Source: Streptomyces longispororuber
Lineage (GTDB): Bacteria; Actinomycetota; Actinomycetes; Streptomycetales; Streptomycetaceae
Assembly (NCBI RefSeq): GCF_014656095.1
Contig: NZ_BNBT01000007.1
Location: 62,001-126,000, forward strand
DNA length: 64,000 nucleotides
Direction of reading: 5' to 3'
Under the pieces are notes generated by a model, which worked only from the letters and a program-made list of their open reading frames with translations, was not told the origin of the DNA and did no database searches. Of this stretch, positions 35,584 through 43,719 are shown piece after piece. Numbering within the stretch: position 1 is the stretch's first letter; the number at the start of each line of letters is the position of its first letter. Position numbers and translations under genes: made by a program.

Positions 35584-37028
35584 GGGCGTGGGTTCTCCTG
35601 CCCGACGGAGGCGTCGGCGGTCGGGGCGGCGGCGCTGTGAGCGGTGGTGGTGATGCCCGCGGGGGCGGCATCGGGGGTGGGGACGGACAGGGCCAGGAGT
35701 GCCACGTCGTCGCGTTCGGTGTCGGGCAGGGTGTCCAGGAGGGCGACGGTGTCGTCGATCAGGCAGCCGGCGCTGACCGGCCCCTGGCGCCGGGCCAGGA
35801 AGTCCGTCAGGCCGGTATCGGCGAGCATGTCGCCTTCGGCGGTGCGGGCCTCGGTCAGCCCGTCGGTGTAGAGCAGCAGTCCCTGGCCGGGTGCCAGGTG
35901 CAGGGTGCGTGAGGCGAAGGCGGCTTCGGCGAACGCGCCGACCAGCATGCCGCCCTTGACGCGGGCCGCCTCCACCCGCATGCCGCCGTCCTCGGTGGGG
36001 CTGAGGTGGTAGGCGGGCGGGTGGCCGCCGGTGGCCAGCGTGACCGTGAAACCGCCGTCCCGGGCGGGATCGAGCAGGCCGAAGACGGCGGTGCAGAAGC
36101 GGGTGCCGACCGCCGGGTCCAGCAGCAGGGCGGCGTTCAGGGCCTTGAGCGCGGCCGTGGGTTCGGCGTCGACGAGGGCTGCGGCCCGCAGCGTGTAGCG
36201 GGTCAGTGAGGTGACCGAGGCGGCTTCGGCGCCCTTGCCGCACACATCGCCCAGGAAGAACGCCCACCGGCCGTCGCCGACGGGGAAGACGTCGTAGAAG
36301 TCGCCCCCCACTTCCTGGGGGGAGGCGGTCTTGTAGTGACAGGCCAGCTCCAGTCCCGGTACCGCGGGCAGCGCGGGAGGCACCAGGGTGCGCTGCAGGG
36401 TGGAGGCGAACGCGGCGATGGCCGCCTTGTCCCGCTCCGCGCGCTGCCGGGCCTCTTCCTCCGCCTGCCGCTTGTCCTGCTCGGCGCGCACGACGTGCAA
36501 CGCCGACAGCCGCAGTTCGAGCTGGTCACGCACCACCGCCGCCAGGTCCGCCAGCGTGGCCGTATCCGCCTCGCTGATCTCGCGGGGGCGGGTGTCGAGG
36601 ACGTTGACCGTGCCCAGCCGGTACCCGTCGGCGGTGATGATCGGAGCGGCGGCGTAGAACCGCACCCCCATCGGGCCGGCGACCAGCGGATTGGAGCAGG
36701 CGACCGGATCGAGCAGGGTGTCGGGGATGACGGTGGTGTCGTCGGTCAGGACCGCCGAGGCGCACAACCCCGGGTCCCGGCCGATCTCGGTGACACCCTC
36801 CAGGCCGTGCGTGGCCTTGAACCAGATCCGGTCCTCGTCCACGATGGTCACCGTCGCCACCGGCACCTCGAACAGGCGAGCGGCCAGCGCCGCGACCCGG
36901 TCGTAGGCGCCGTCCGGAGGGGTGTCGAGAATGTCGTAACGGCGCACCGCCGCCATCCGCGCCGCCTCGACCGACACGGCCAGAGGTTCCTGCGGCGCTA
37001 TCGCAGGCGGGCTCGCTTGCTCCGGCAT
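35580..37028 (-). CDS. GAF-SpoIIE phosphatase
   Basis: 482 aa from ATG 37028 with GAGGG upstream. GAF domain (RYDILDTPPDGAYDRVAALA, VDEDRIWFKATHGLEGV, DPGLCASAVL, NPLVAGPMGVRFYAAAPIIT) belongs to the class that reads small ligands or redox state. A coiled coil rich in Glu/Arg (RAEQDKRQAEEEARQRAERD) links it to the phosphatase: EVGGDFYDVFPVGDGRWAFF, LGDVCGKGAEAASVTSLTRY, LATGGHPPAY, LLYTDGLTEARTAEGDMLAD, DDVALLALSV. Coupled to the STAS gene, its likely substrate. Confidence 0.93.
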   Translation of the reverse strand: MPEQASPPAIAPQEPLAVSVEAARMAAVRRYDILDTPPDGAYDRVAALAARLFEVPVATVTIVDEDRIWFKATHGLEGVTEIGRDPGLCASAVLTDDTTVIPDTLLDPVACSNPLVAGPMGVRFYAAAPIITADGYRLGTVNVLDTRPREISEADTATLADLAAVVRDQLELRLSALHVVRAEQDKRQAEEEARQRAERDKAAIAAFASTLQRTLVPPALPAVPGLELACHYKTASPQEVGGDFYDVFPVGDGRWAFFLGDVCGKGAEAASVTSLTRYTLRAAALVDAEPTAALKALNAALLLDPAVGTRFCTAVFGLLDPARDGGFTVTLATGGHPPAYHLSPTEDGGMRVEAARVKGGMLVGAFAEAAFASRTLHLAPGQGLLLYTDGLTEARTAEGDMLADTGLTDFLARRQGPVSAGCLIDDTVALLDTLPDTERDDVALLALSVPTPDAAPAGITTTAHSAAAPTADASVGQENPRP

Positions 37029-37192
37029 AACCCTCGTCTCGCTCGTCCCCCAGGAAAGCGCCGACCAGACAGCCGGCACCCCCACACAGTACCGACACGC
37101 CCAGCTTCCCCCGTACCGACGACGAACTACGCGGAAACAGTCGCAACTGAGCACAGCGATGCACAAACGGGCAAACCGCGACAATCTGCGCG

Positions 37193-37339
37193 CTACGAGA
37201 CGGCAAGTCCGGCCGCCCCGGAGCTGTCGAGGCTTTGCTCGGTCTCGGCAACCTTATCCTGCAGGCAGCGCAACGCCCTGGCGGTGATGAACGCCGCGAC
37301 CTTGGCCGAGGTCGCGGGGACTGGGATCCGGTCACTCAC
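37193..37339 (-). CDS. 48-aa ORF translationally coupled to the type III PKS
   Basis: GTG 37339 overlaps the PKS stop (TGGTGAGTG; GTGA overlap). The frame reads MSDRIPVPATSAKVAAFITA and then RALRCLQDKVAETEQSLDSS to TAG at 37193-37195, with G/C at nearly all third positions. Predicted helical, one Cys, no membrane span. Coupling and codon use argue for a real product; it might be a small partner of the PKS or a gene remnant. No family recognised. Confidence 0.55.
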   Translation of the reverse strand: MSDRIPVPATSAKVAAFITARALRCLQDKVAETEQSLDSSGAAGLAVS

Positions 37340-38463
37340 CAGCGGGTCAGTACCAGTTCGATGGCGAAGCCGGGACCCATGGCGGAGATCAATCCGGGTG
37401 CGCCGGTGGGCGGTGGGGTTCGCATCGCCTCGTGGAGGACGTGCAGCACGGCGGAGGAGGAGAGGTTGCCCTTGGCGGCCAGGGAGGTGCGCGTCGCGTC
37501 CAGTGCCGGCGGGGGCAGGCCCATGGACTCCTCGAAGGCGGTCATGACCTTGGGGCCGCCGGCGTGGACGATCCAGGTGGCGATCTCGTCGGGGGTGAGG
37601 CCATGGCGGCCGAGCAGTTCGTGGACGGCCTTGGGCAGGTGTTCAGCGGTGAGGTCGGGTACTTCGGGGGCGAGCAGGATGCGGAGGCCATGGGAGCCGA
37701 TGTCCCAGCCGAGGACGTCCTCGGTGCCCGGCACCAGGTAACTCAGGCTGTCGACGAGTTCGGGGCCGGGCAAGCCCTGGGCGCGCTTCGCCCCCATGCC
37801 GACCACGGCGGCCGCGCCGTCGCCGAAGAGGCTGCCGGCGACGATGTTGGCCATCGAGGTGTCCTGCATCTGGTAGGCCAGCGAGCACAGTTCGACCGAG
37901 AGCAGTACCGCCGCGTGGTCGGGGTGGCCGAGCAGGTACTCGCGCAGGCGGGCGAGGCCTGCCGCGCCGCCCGCGCATCCGTTGCCGAACAGGGGGATCC
38001 GGCGCACGTCGGGGCGCATGCCCATGCGGTGGGCGAGCCGGGCCTCGAGGGAGGGGACGGCCATGCCGGTGACCGTGGTGCTGATCACCGCGTCGACGCC
38101 GTCGGGGCGCAGGCCCGCCTGTTCCAGCGCCTCGGTGACCACCTTCTCGCCGATCTCCAGGGCGGTCTCCAGCCACACACGGTTGGCGTCGGAGAAGTCG
38201 GTGAGCTCCCGCAGTTCCTCGAGCGGCCGGGCGAAGTGGCGCGCGTCCACCCCGGCGTTGGACTGAATCTGCTGAAGCATGGCCGCGCCGGTCACCGACC
38301 GGCCCAGTGTCGTGCCCGCCAGGAAGTCCATGATCTGTTCCTGCTGGAACCGGTGCGGCGGCACGGCGGTCGCGATCGACGTCACCCTCGGCGCCGGCGC
38401 GCCCGGTGCACGGCACCCGCGACCTGCTCTTGAGTGCTCCGCCGTCGTCTGCTCTGTGGTCAA
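37336..38463 (-). CDS. Type III polyketide synthase
   Basis: 375 aa from TTG 38463 (AAGGGCGAG 5 bases upstream). Chalcone/stilbene-synthase fold with the full triad: LFGNGCAGGAAGLARLREYL (nucleophilic Cys), GSHGLRILLAPEVP (His) and AAKGNLSSSAVLHVLHEAMR (Asn), plus GPGFAIELVL near the C-terminus. It condenses malonyl-CoA onto an acyl starter to give pyrones, resorcinols or phloroglucinols. The neighbourhood (desaturase, ACP, ketosynthase) suggests a fatty, possibly ACP-borne, starter. It is 60 bp downstream of the ketosynthase gene. Confidence 0.94.
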   Translation of the reverse strand: MTTEQTTAEHSRAGRGCRAPGAPAPRVTSIATAVPPHRFQQEQIMDFLAGTTLGRSVTGAAMLQQIQSNAGVDARHFARPLEELRELTDFSDANRVWLETALEIGEKVVTEALEQAGLRPDGVDAVISTTVTGMAVPSLEARLAHRMGMRPDVRRIPLFGNGCAGGAAGLARLREYLLGHPDHAAVLLSVELCSLAYQMQDTSMANIVAGSLFGDGAAAVVGMGAKRAQGLPGPELVDSLSYLVPGTEDVLGWDIGSHGLRILLAPEVPDLTAEHLPKAVHELLGRHGLTPDEIATWIVHAGGPKVMTAFEESMGLPPPALDATRTSLAAKGNLSSSAVLHVLHEAMRTPPPTGAPGLISAMGPGFAIELVLTRW

Positions 38464-38523
38464 CTCGCCCTTCGCCCCTTCGGGGATCCCGGTGGTAGCG
38501 GTGGATGGTGGTCATGCGGTCGG

Positions 38524-39747
38524 TCACGCGTCGCTGAGCACCAGAACGACGTTCTGCCCGCCGAAACCGAAGGCGCAGCTCATGGCCGTTCGCATGGGGG
38601 CCAGGCGCGGTTTCCCGGCCACGATGTCGAGCTTGTGCTCCCCGTCCTGACCCTGGAAGTTCGCGACAGGTGGGACGGCCCCGTGGCGCAGCGCGAGGAC
38701 CGTGTATGCCGCCTGGATCGCCGCCGACGCTCCCAGGGAGTGGCCGATCACGCCCTTCGCCGCCGTGACCGGGGGCGGCGTGTCACCGAAGACGCGTGCC
38801 AGGGCGGCGGCCTCGACCGCGTCGCCCAGCGGCGTGGAGGTTCCGTGCGCGTTCACGTGCCCGATGTCCCGCGGGCGGCATCCCGCGTCCTCCAGTGCGG
38901 CCACGATGACGCGGGCGGCACCTTCGCCCTGTGGGTGCGGGGCCACGGGGTGGTGGGCGTCGGAGCCGGCGCCGTAACCGCGCAGCAGCGCCAGAACCGG
39001 TGCCTTCCTGGCGTGCGCGTCGGCAGCCCTTTCCAGGACGAGGACGGCGGCGCCCTCGCCCAGGACCATTCCGTCCCTGCCCGCGTCGAACGGCCTGCTG
39101 GCCAGTGCGGGTTCGTCACGGCGCCGTGACAGCGCGCGCATCTGGGTGAAGCAGGTGGCCGTCATCCGGGACCGGGCGGATTCGCTGCCGCCGGCCAGGA
39201 CGATGTCGCAGGTACCGGACCGCAGCAGATCACGTGCCACCCCGAGCGCGGTGGCACCTGAGGCGCAGGCGCTGGCGGTGGTGAAATTGGGACCTTGCGC
39301 GCCCAGGTCGATGGCGACCTCGCCTGCCGCCATGCTGGGCACGCTGCGCGGCAGTGCCAGCGGGGACACGCGCCGCGGCCGGTCCGCGCCGAGGTGGCCG
39401 AACTCGGTGACGTACGTGCTCAGGCAGTTGGAACCGACGCCGAGGACGACTCCGACCCGCGGGCCGAGACCGCCCTGCGTGGACAGGCCGGCGTCCTCGA
39501 CGGCCCGGCGCGCCGCGACGAGCGCGAACCGGGTGAACGGGTCCACGCGCCGCGCCAGCGGCGGGCCGAGTTCTCCCGCCGCGTCGAGGCCGGTGACCTG
39601 GCAGGAGAAGTCGACCGGCAGGCCTGTGAGTTCGGGATCCGGGGCGGCCAGCGAACGCCCCCGGCACAGGGCCGCCCAGTTCTCTTCCGGCGTGTGTCCG
39701 GCCGGGGTCACGAGCCCGAGCCCGGTGACAGCGACGTCAGCGGGCAT
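38524..39747 (-). CDS. Beta-ketoacyl-ACP synthase (FabF/KAS II-like)
   Basis: 407 aa from ATG 39747, 11 bp inside the ACP gene (GTG 39771 would add 8 residues). VAVTGLGLVTPAG, TASACASGATALGVARDLLR (Cys nucleophile), HVNAHGTSTPLGDAVEAAAL (first His), KGVIGHSLGASAAIQAAYTV (Lys and second His), SCAFGFGGQNVVLVL. All catalytic residues are intact. A single ketosynthase without a chain-length-factor partner makes a FabF-like elongation step more likely than an aromatic type II PKS. Confidence 0.94.
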   Translation of the reverse strand: MPADVAVTGLGLVTPAGHTPEENWAALCRGRSLAAPDPELTGLPVDFSCQVTGLDAAGELGPPLARRVDPFTRFALVAARRAVEDAGLSTQGGLGPRVGVVLGVGSNCLSTYVTEFGHLGADRPRRVSPLALPRSVPSMAAGEVAIDLGAQGPNFTTASACASGATALGVARDLLRSGTCDIVLAGGSESARSRMTATCFTQMRALSRRRDEPALASRPFDAGRDGMVLGEGAAVLVLERAADAHARKAPVLALLRGYGAGSDAHHPVAPHPQGEGAARVIVAALEDAGCRPRDIGHVNAHGTSTPLGDAVEAAALARVFGDTPPPVTAAKGVIGHSLGASAAIQAAYTVLALRHGAVPPVANFQGQDGEHKLDIVAGKPRLAPMRTAMSCAFGFGGQNVVLVLSDA

Positions 39748-39994
39748 CGGCGATGACACGGGCGGCGTCACCGAGGGTGGCGGACGGGGACAGGTCCAGG
39801 GCCTCCTCGGACGGCACGATCCCGAACCGTTCCTCCGCTGCGACGATCATCTCCATGAGCGCCAGCGAGTCCATGCCGAGACTCACGAACGTGGTGGACG
39901 GCGTGAGGGCTTCGGGTTCCGCCTCCACCTTGCAGTACTCCGTGAGCAGGGCGACGAGCGGTTCGGGAAGGGCGTCCTGTCTTTCCTGCGTCAT
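39737..39994 (-). CDS. Acyl carrier protein
   Basis: 85 aa. FVSLGMDSLALMEMIVAAEE contains the Ser in DSL that receives 4'-phosphopantetheine. ATG 39994 overlaps the desaturase stop (ATGA). It is presumably the carrier on which the desaturase and ketosynthase act. It is discrete and not a PCP by sequence (acidic helix II, FGIVPSEEAL). Confidence 0.93.
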   Translation of the reverse strand: MTQERQDALPEPLVALLTEYCKVEAEPEALTPSTTFVSLGMDSLALMEMIVAAEERFGIVPSEEALDLSPSATLGDAARVIADAR

Positions 39995-40959
39995 GCCTGT
40001 GTCTCCTTCGTGGATTGCGCGGTGACCGCGGGATTCTTGTGGGGGGTCATGCGCTCGAACAACTCACGTGAGCGGGCCGCGCGTTCGGTGAGCTGCTCCA
40101 GGTACGTGCCCAGACGTTCGCGTGCCTGCTCGCCGGCCGGCCCGAGGCCGGGCAGGGACATCACCTTCAGCGCACGCACCAGCGGTGTCACCACGTACTC
40201 GCGGTGGACGTCCAGGTTGTAGATCCCGGACGCGGCGATGCGCGCGGCGCGTGGGCGGAATCCGGGGATCGCCGCGCCCGGCATCGTGAAGTCCCGCAGC
40301 ACGTCCGCGAGGGCGGTCATCGCCTCGTTCGGGAACACGGCGAGGGCGTCGGCGAACAGCCTCCGGTAGAAGAGCATGTGCAGGTTCTCGTCCGCCGCGA
40401 TCCGTGCCATCAGCAGTTCGCCGGCCTTGTCCTGGCAGGCGGCCCCGGTGTTGCGGTGCGCCTGGCGGGTGGCCAGTTCCTGGACGGTGACGTAGGCCAG
40501 CGAGTGCAACAGCGTCGGCAGGCCGGTGTGGAATCCGGTCCCGACGTGCCGCATGCGCAGCGCTTCCAGCGCGACGGGGTCCACGGCGCGCCGGGCGTGG
40601 ACGTAGGCGCGCAGGACCGAGGCGTGCCGGTCCTCCTCCGCGGTCCATCGATGCACCCATGCGCCCCAGGCGCCGTCCCGGCCGAACCGGCCGGCGATCT
40701 CGAAGTGGTAGCTGGGCAGGTTGTCCTCGGTGAGAAGGTTGACGACCAGTGCGTCCCGGACGGCCTGCGGCAGTGGCGACTGGTCCGGTGACCAGGGCGT
40801 GCCGTCCAGGGGGCCGTCGAAGTCCAGGGACGCGGACCATGGCACGTACTGGTGGGGAAGCCAGTCACGGGCAGCGTCGAGATGCTGTGCCATGAGCCGT
40901 TCCACCGAGGGTTCCAGTTCGTGCAGGACGTGTTCCGACGCGGCTGGGGGCTCAGCCAT
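39991..40959 (-). CDS. Acyl-ACP desaturase (ferritin-like diiron)
   Basis: 322 aa from ATG 40959 (GAGGGGA 9 bases upstream). Diiron ligands appear in the expected pattern: LLTEDNLPSYHFE (first E..E/H), WTAEEDRHASVLRAY (EExxH), VTVQELATRQAHR, IAADENLHMLFYRRLF (second ExxH). Acyl-ACP desaturases insert a double bond into an ACP-bound chain using ferredoxin and O2. First gene of the leftward unit desaturase-ACP-KAS-PKS, divergent from an exporter. Confidence 0.92.
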   Translation of the reverse strand: MAEPPAASEHVLHELEPSVERLMAQHLDAARDWLPHQYVPWSASLDFDGPLDGTPWSPDQSPLPQAVRDALVVNLLTEDNLPSYHFEIAGRFGRDGAWGAWVHRWTAEEDRHASVLRAYVHARRAVDPVALEALRMRHVGTGFHTGLPTLLHSLAYVTVQELATRQAHRNTGAACQDKAGELLMARIAADENLHMLFYRRLFADALAVFPNEAMTALADVLRDFTMPGAAIPGFRPRAARIAASGIYNLDVHREYVVTPLVRALKVMSLPGLGPAGEQARERLGTYLEQLTERAARSRELFERMTPHKNPAVTAQSTKETQA

Positions 40960-41211
40960 TCGCACGTCCCCTCATCATGTACGCAGGACACATCTGTACG
41001 ACTTCCTGTTAACGCATTTCACGTCCGGGGGGAACGGTCTTTCACCCGATCGGCACCCTCGGCCAACAGGCCGCATGCGGCGTGCGGCTTTCGCGTGACG
41101 GTGACCTGTCGAGCACGCTCGGGCCGGTAGTTCTTGTCGGGTGATCGCCTCGGCCTCTTCCCGTTCAGTCCTGCCGTCGACGCGCACGCCTTCACGAGGG
41201 ACGTGTGTCCG
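40960..41211. promoter_or_regulatory. Divergent promoter, desaturase operon / DHA2 exporter
   Basis: 252 bp. GTACGCAGGACACATCTGTA and ACTTCCTGTTAACGC near the desaturase side are AT-richer than the surroundings and suit a promoter. No regulator gene is adjacent, and I see no clean long palindrome. Confidence 0.4.
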
Positions 41212-42816
41212 ATGACCGACATCATCGATCCCGTCCCCGATCCCGATCCCGGTTCCGTCCCCGATCCCGGTTCCGGTATCGGTTCCGACTCCGTCGCCGG
41301 TCCCTCCGGGTCCGGCACCAAGGACGACGGCGGGGTGAAGACCGGTGGCGTGCTGTTCGCGATGTGCCTGGCACTGGTCCTGGTCACCGCGTCCATGTCC
41401 AGCCTGTATCTCGCGCTGCCCGACCTGGCCGTCGACCTGGGCGCGTCCACCGCCTCGCTGACCTGGATCGTCGACGGTTACGTGCTGGCCCTCGCCGGGC
41501 TGGTCCTTCCGTTCGGCGCGCTCGGCGACCGGCTCGGCCGGCGTGCGGTGCTCCTCGCGGGCGCGGTCGTGCTCGGGGCCGCGGCGCTCGCCGCCTCCGA
41601 GGCGTCGGGGACGACCGCGCTGATCGCCTGGCGTGCCGTGATGGGTCTCGGCGCGGCCATGATCATGCCCGGCACGCTGTCCACGATCACCGCCGTGCTT
41701 CCGGACGCACAGCGGCAGAAGGGCATCGCCGTCTGGTCCGCGTGTGCGGCGGTCGGCGTGATCCTGGGGATGCTCGCCACCGGCGTGCTGCTGCACTGGT
41801 TCAATTGGCGGTCGATCTTCGTCTCGGGCGCCGTGGCCGCGCTGGGCGTCGCACTCGCCGCGGTGTTCCTGGCCCCGGAGACCAAGGGCGGGGAGCGGCA
41901 CCGGTTCGATGTCGCTGGTGCGCTGTGCACGGCGCTCGCGCCCGCCGGTCTGGTGTACGCGCTGATCGAGGGCAACGACGCGGGCTGGGGCCGGCCCACG
42001 GTCCTCGCGGCACTGGCCGTCACCGTGGTGGTCGGCATCGCGTACGTCGTTCTGGGGCTGCGCACCGAACACCCACTCCTGGACCCGCGGCTCTTTCGCA
42101 ACCGGGGATTCAGGGCCGGGGCCGTGACCATCGCCGTGCAGTTCATGGCCGTGTTCGGGTTCTTCTTCGTCGGGTTGCAGTACCTGCAACTGGTGCTCGG
42201 CTACAGCCCGTTGAAGTCCGCACTCGCTCTGGTGCCCGTGGCGGTGGTCGTCGCCGTCGTCTCGGAGGTGACACCTCGTCTCACCATGCGACTCGGCATG
42301 CGCACCGTCATGATGGGCGGGCTGCTGCTGCTCGGCACCGGGCTGTTCACGCTGTCCCTGATCGACGTCGATTCCGGCTACCCGCCCTTCCTGGGCAGCC
42401 TTGTGCTCGCCGGGCTCGGGATCGGTCTCACCGGAGTCGTCGGCACCTCGGCGATCACTGGTTCGCTCCCCCGCGAACAGCAGGGCGTCGCCTCCGCGAT
42501 GAACGACGTCACCCGCGAGGCGGGCGCGGCGATCGGGATCGCTTTGATGGGCTCGCTGTTCGGCAGTCACTACCGGTCCTCGTTGCCCGACCTCTCGGGC
42601 CTGCCCGAGCCCGCCGCGGAGGTCGTGCGCCACTCCGCGGTGGGCGGCCTCGAGGTCGCCGACCGCCTCGGCCCGCAGGGCGTGGTGCTCGCCACGGACG
42701 TCAAGGAGGCGCTCGTGACCGGCATGTCGGTGGCGCTCGGCTCGATCGCGGCGATCACCGCCGTCGCCGCCTGTCTCCTCGTACGCACTCCGCAGCAGCC
42801 GGCATCGCCGGAATGA
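41212..42816 (+). CDS. DHA2-family MFS exporter (14 TM)
   Basis: 534 aa from ATG 41212. N-terminal PDPDPGSVPDPGSG repeat, then fourteen hydrophobic spans of the EmrB/QacA type: YLALPDLAVDLGASTASLTW, GALGDRLGRRAVLLAGA, GTLSTITAVLPDAQRQKGIA, SACAAVGVILGMLATGVLL (motif C region), SAMNDVTREAGAAIGIALMG. Proton-driven drug or metabolite export, probably of the product of the divergent operon. GAGGGA lies about 11 bases before the start. Confidence 0.92.
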   Translation: MTDIIDPVPDPDPGSVPDPGSGIGSDSVAGPSGSGTKDDGGVKTGGVLFAMCLALVLVTASMSSLYLALPDLAVDLGASTASLTWIVDGYVLALAGLVLPFGALGDRLGRRAVLLAGAVVLGAAALAASEASGTTALIAWRAVMGLGAAMIMPGTLSTITAVLPDAQRQKGIAVWSACAAVGVILGMLATGVLLHWFNWRSIFVSGAVAALGVALAAVFLAPETKGGERHRFDVAGALCTALAPAGLVYALIEGNDAGWGRPTVLAALAVTVVVGIAYVVLGLRTEHPLLDPRLFRNRGFRAGAVTIAVQFMAVFGFFFVGLQYLQLVLGYSPLKSALALVPVAVVVAVVSEVTPRLTMRLGMRTVMMGGLLLLGTGLFTLSLIDVDSGYPPFLGSLVLAGLGIGLTGVVGTSAITGSLPREQQGVASAMNDVTREAGAAIGIALMGSLFGSHYRSSLPDLSGLPEPAAEVVRHSAVGGLEVADRLGPQGVVLATDVKEALVTGMSVALGSIAAITAVAACLLVRTPQQPASPE

Positions 42817-42840
42817 GCACCTCGGAGAGGACCCCTTTCC

Positions 42841-43203
42841 GTGAACGAGCCGGGCTTCGCCCACCTGCCCGCCGGGCTGCTGATCCTCGTCGCGGCTCTC
42901 GTCGCCGAGCGGCTGCGCGCACTCGTGGTGGCCCGCCGTAACGCGCGCTGGGCCGCCGCCCGCGGAGGCGTCGAGTACGGACAGGGGCACACCCGGTGAT
43001 GGTCGTGCTCCATGCGGGCCGTGTGGTCGGCATGCCGGCCGAAGTCGCCCTGGCAGCACGGACGTTCGTCCCGGCGCTCGGCTGGACCGCGTGGGCCGCG
43101 GTCGTCCTGGTGAACGTCATACGGGCCTGGTGCATGCACGCGCTCGGTCCGCAGTGGAACACGCGCGTGATCGTCGTACCGGGCCTGCCGCTGGTGAGCG
43201 ACC
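42841..43203 (+). pseudogene. Isoprenylcysteine-carboxylmethyltransferase-like gene, frameshifted and truncated
   Basis: The first frame (GTG 42841, 52 codons, [38 protein letters not shown]) stops at TGA 42997-42999. The next frame continues the same family: MVVLHAGRVVG, PALGWTAWAAVVLVNVIRAW, CMHALGPQWNTRVIVVPGLP. Adding one base after CAC at 42988-42990 restores ...GGVEYGQGHYPVMVVLHAG.., so a one-base deletion is the simplest cause. After VPGLPLVSDLPE homology ends near 43203, before the expected YRWLRHPNY segment, so the C-terminal catalytic part is missing. Relatives methylate small molecules, often beside type III PKS genes. Confidence 0.82.
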
Positions 43204-43673
43204 TGCCTGAACGCACCGGTGTCAGGCGAGCAGCCCGGCCATTCCTCTGGAACGGCAGCTCCTGGACGCGGCTGCCCGCACCCTTCGGCCCGGCGGCCGG
43301 GCACGTGTCCGCGCTCCTGGTCCGCGACGGCGTCTCCTGTGCCGGCGGCTCGGTGGATCAGCGCGCGGCCGCGGCCGCCTGGGACGGCCGCGCGTGGTCA
43401 CCGCGGCACCCGTCCGGCCTGGAGGCCTCCGAGGTCCAGCACTTCGCGGCGTACGGCACGCAGGTGTGGGCGGCGGGCACCCGCGTGCCGCTCCAGCGGT
43501 GGACCGGCTCGTCCTGGTCCACGGGCGAGGGACCGCCGCCCGGGGCGCCGACGGCGGACGCGGTGACGCACGGCCCGGACGGCGCCCTGTGGCTGGCGGG
43601 CCACGTCGAGGGCACGGCGGACGGCGTCACCACGTACTTCCTGGCCGAGCTACCGACGGCCGCCCGCCCGTGA
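42999..43673 (+). CDS. Chimeric ORF: methyltransferase remnant fused to a repeat-propeller-like tail
   Basis: 224 codons from ATG 42999. Residues 1-70 are the methyltransferase remnant described above. From about residue 75 the character changes: LWNGSSWTRLPAPFGPAAGH, AWDGRAWSPRHPSGLEASEV, QRWTGSSWSTGEGPPPG, WLAGHVEGTADGV. The WxGxxW units spaced about 45 residues apart look like the C-terminal blades of a secreted propeller-type repeat protein, with its start and signal peptide missing. The ORF seems to be an accidental fusion at a recombination join near 43200. Confidence 0.6.
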   Translation: MVVLHAGRVVGMPAEVALAARTFVPALGWTAWAAVVLVNVIRAWCMHALGPQWNTRVIVVPGLPLVSDLPERTGVRRAARPFLWNGSSWTRLPAPFGPAAGHVSALLVRDGVSCAGGSVDQRAAAAAWDGRAWSPRHPSGLEASEVQHFAAYGTQVWAAGTRVPLQRWTGSSWSTGEGPPPGAPTADAVTHGPDGALWLAGHVEGTADGVTTYFLAELPTAARP

Positions 43674-43691
43674 CCGGGGCCGGGGCTGGGG

Positions 43692-43719
43692 CCCTGACCG
43701 GGGCCGGGGCCGGTCAGGG
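43692..43719. terminator. Inverted repeat between the chimeric ORF and the SDR gene
   Basis: CCCTGACCGG (43692-43701) and CCGGTCAGGG (43710-43719), perfect 10-bp stem, overlapping the SDR stop codon. Suits convergent termination. Confidence 0.7.
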
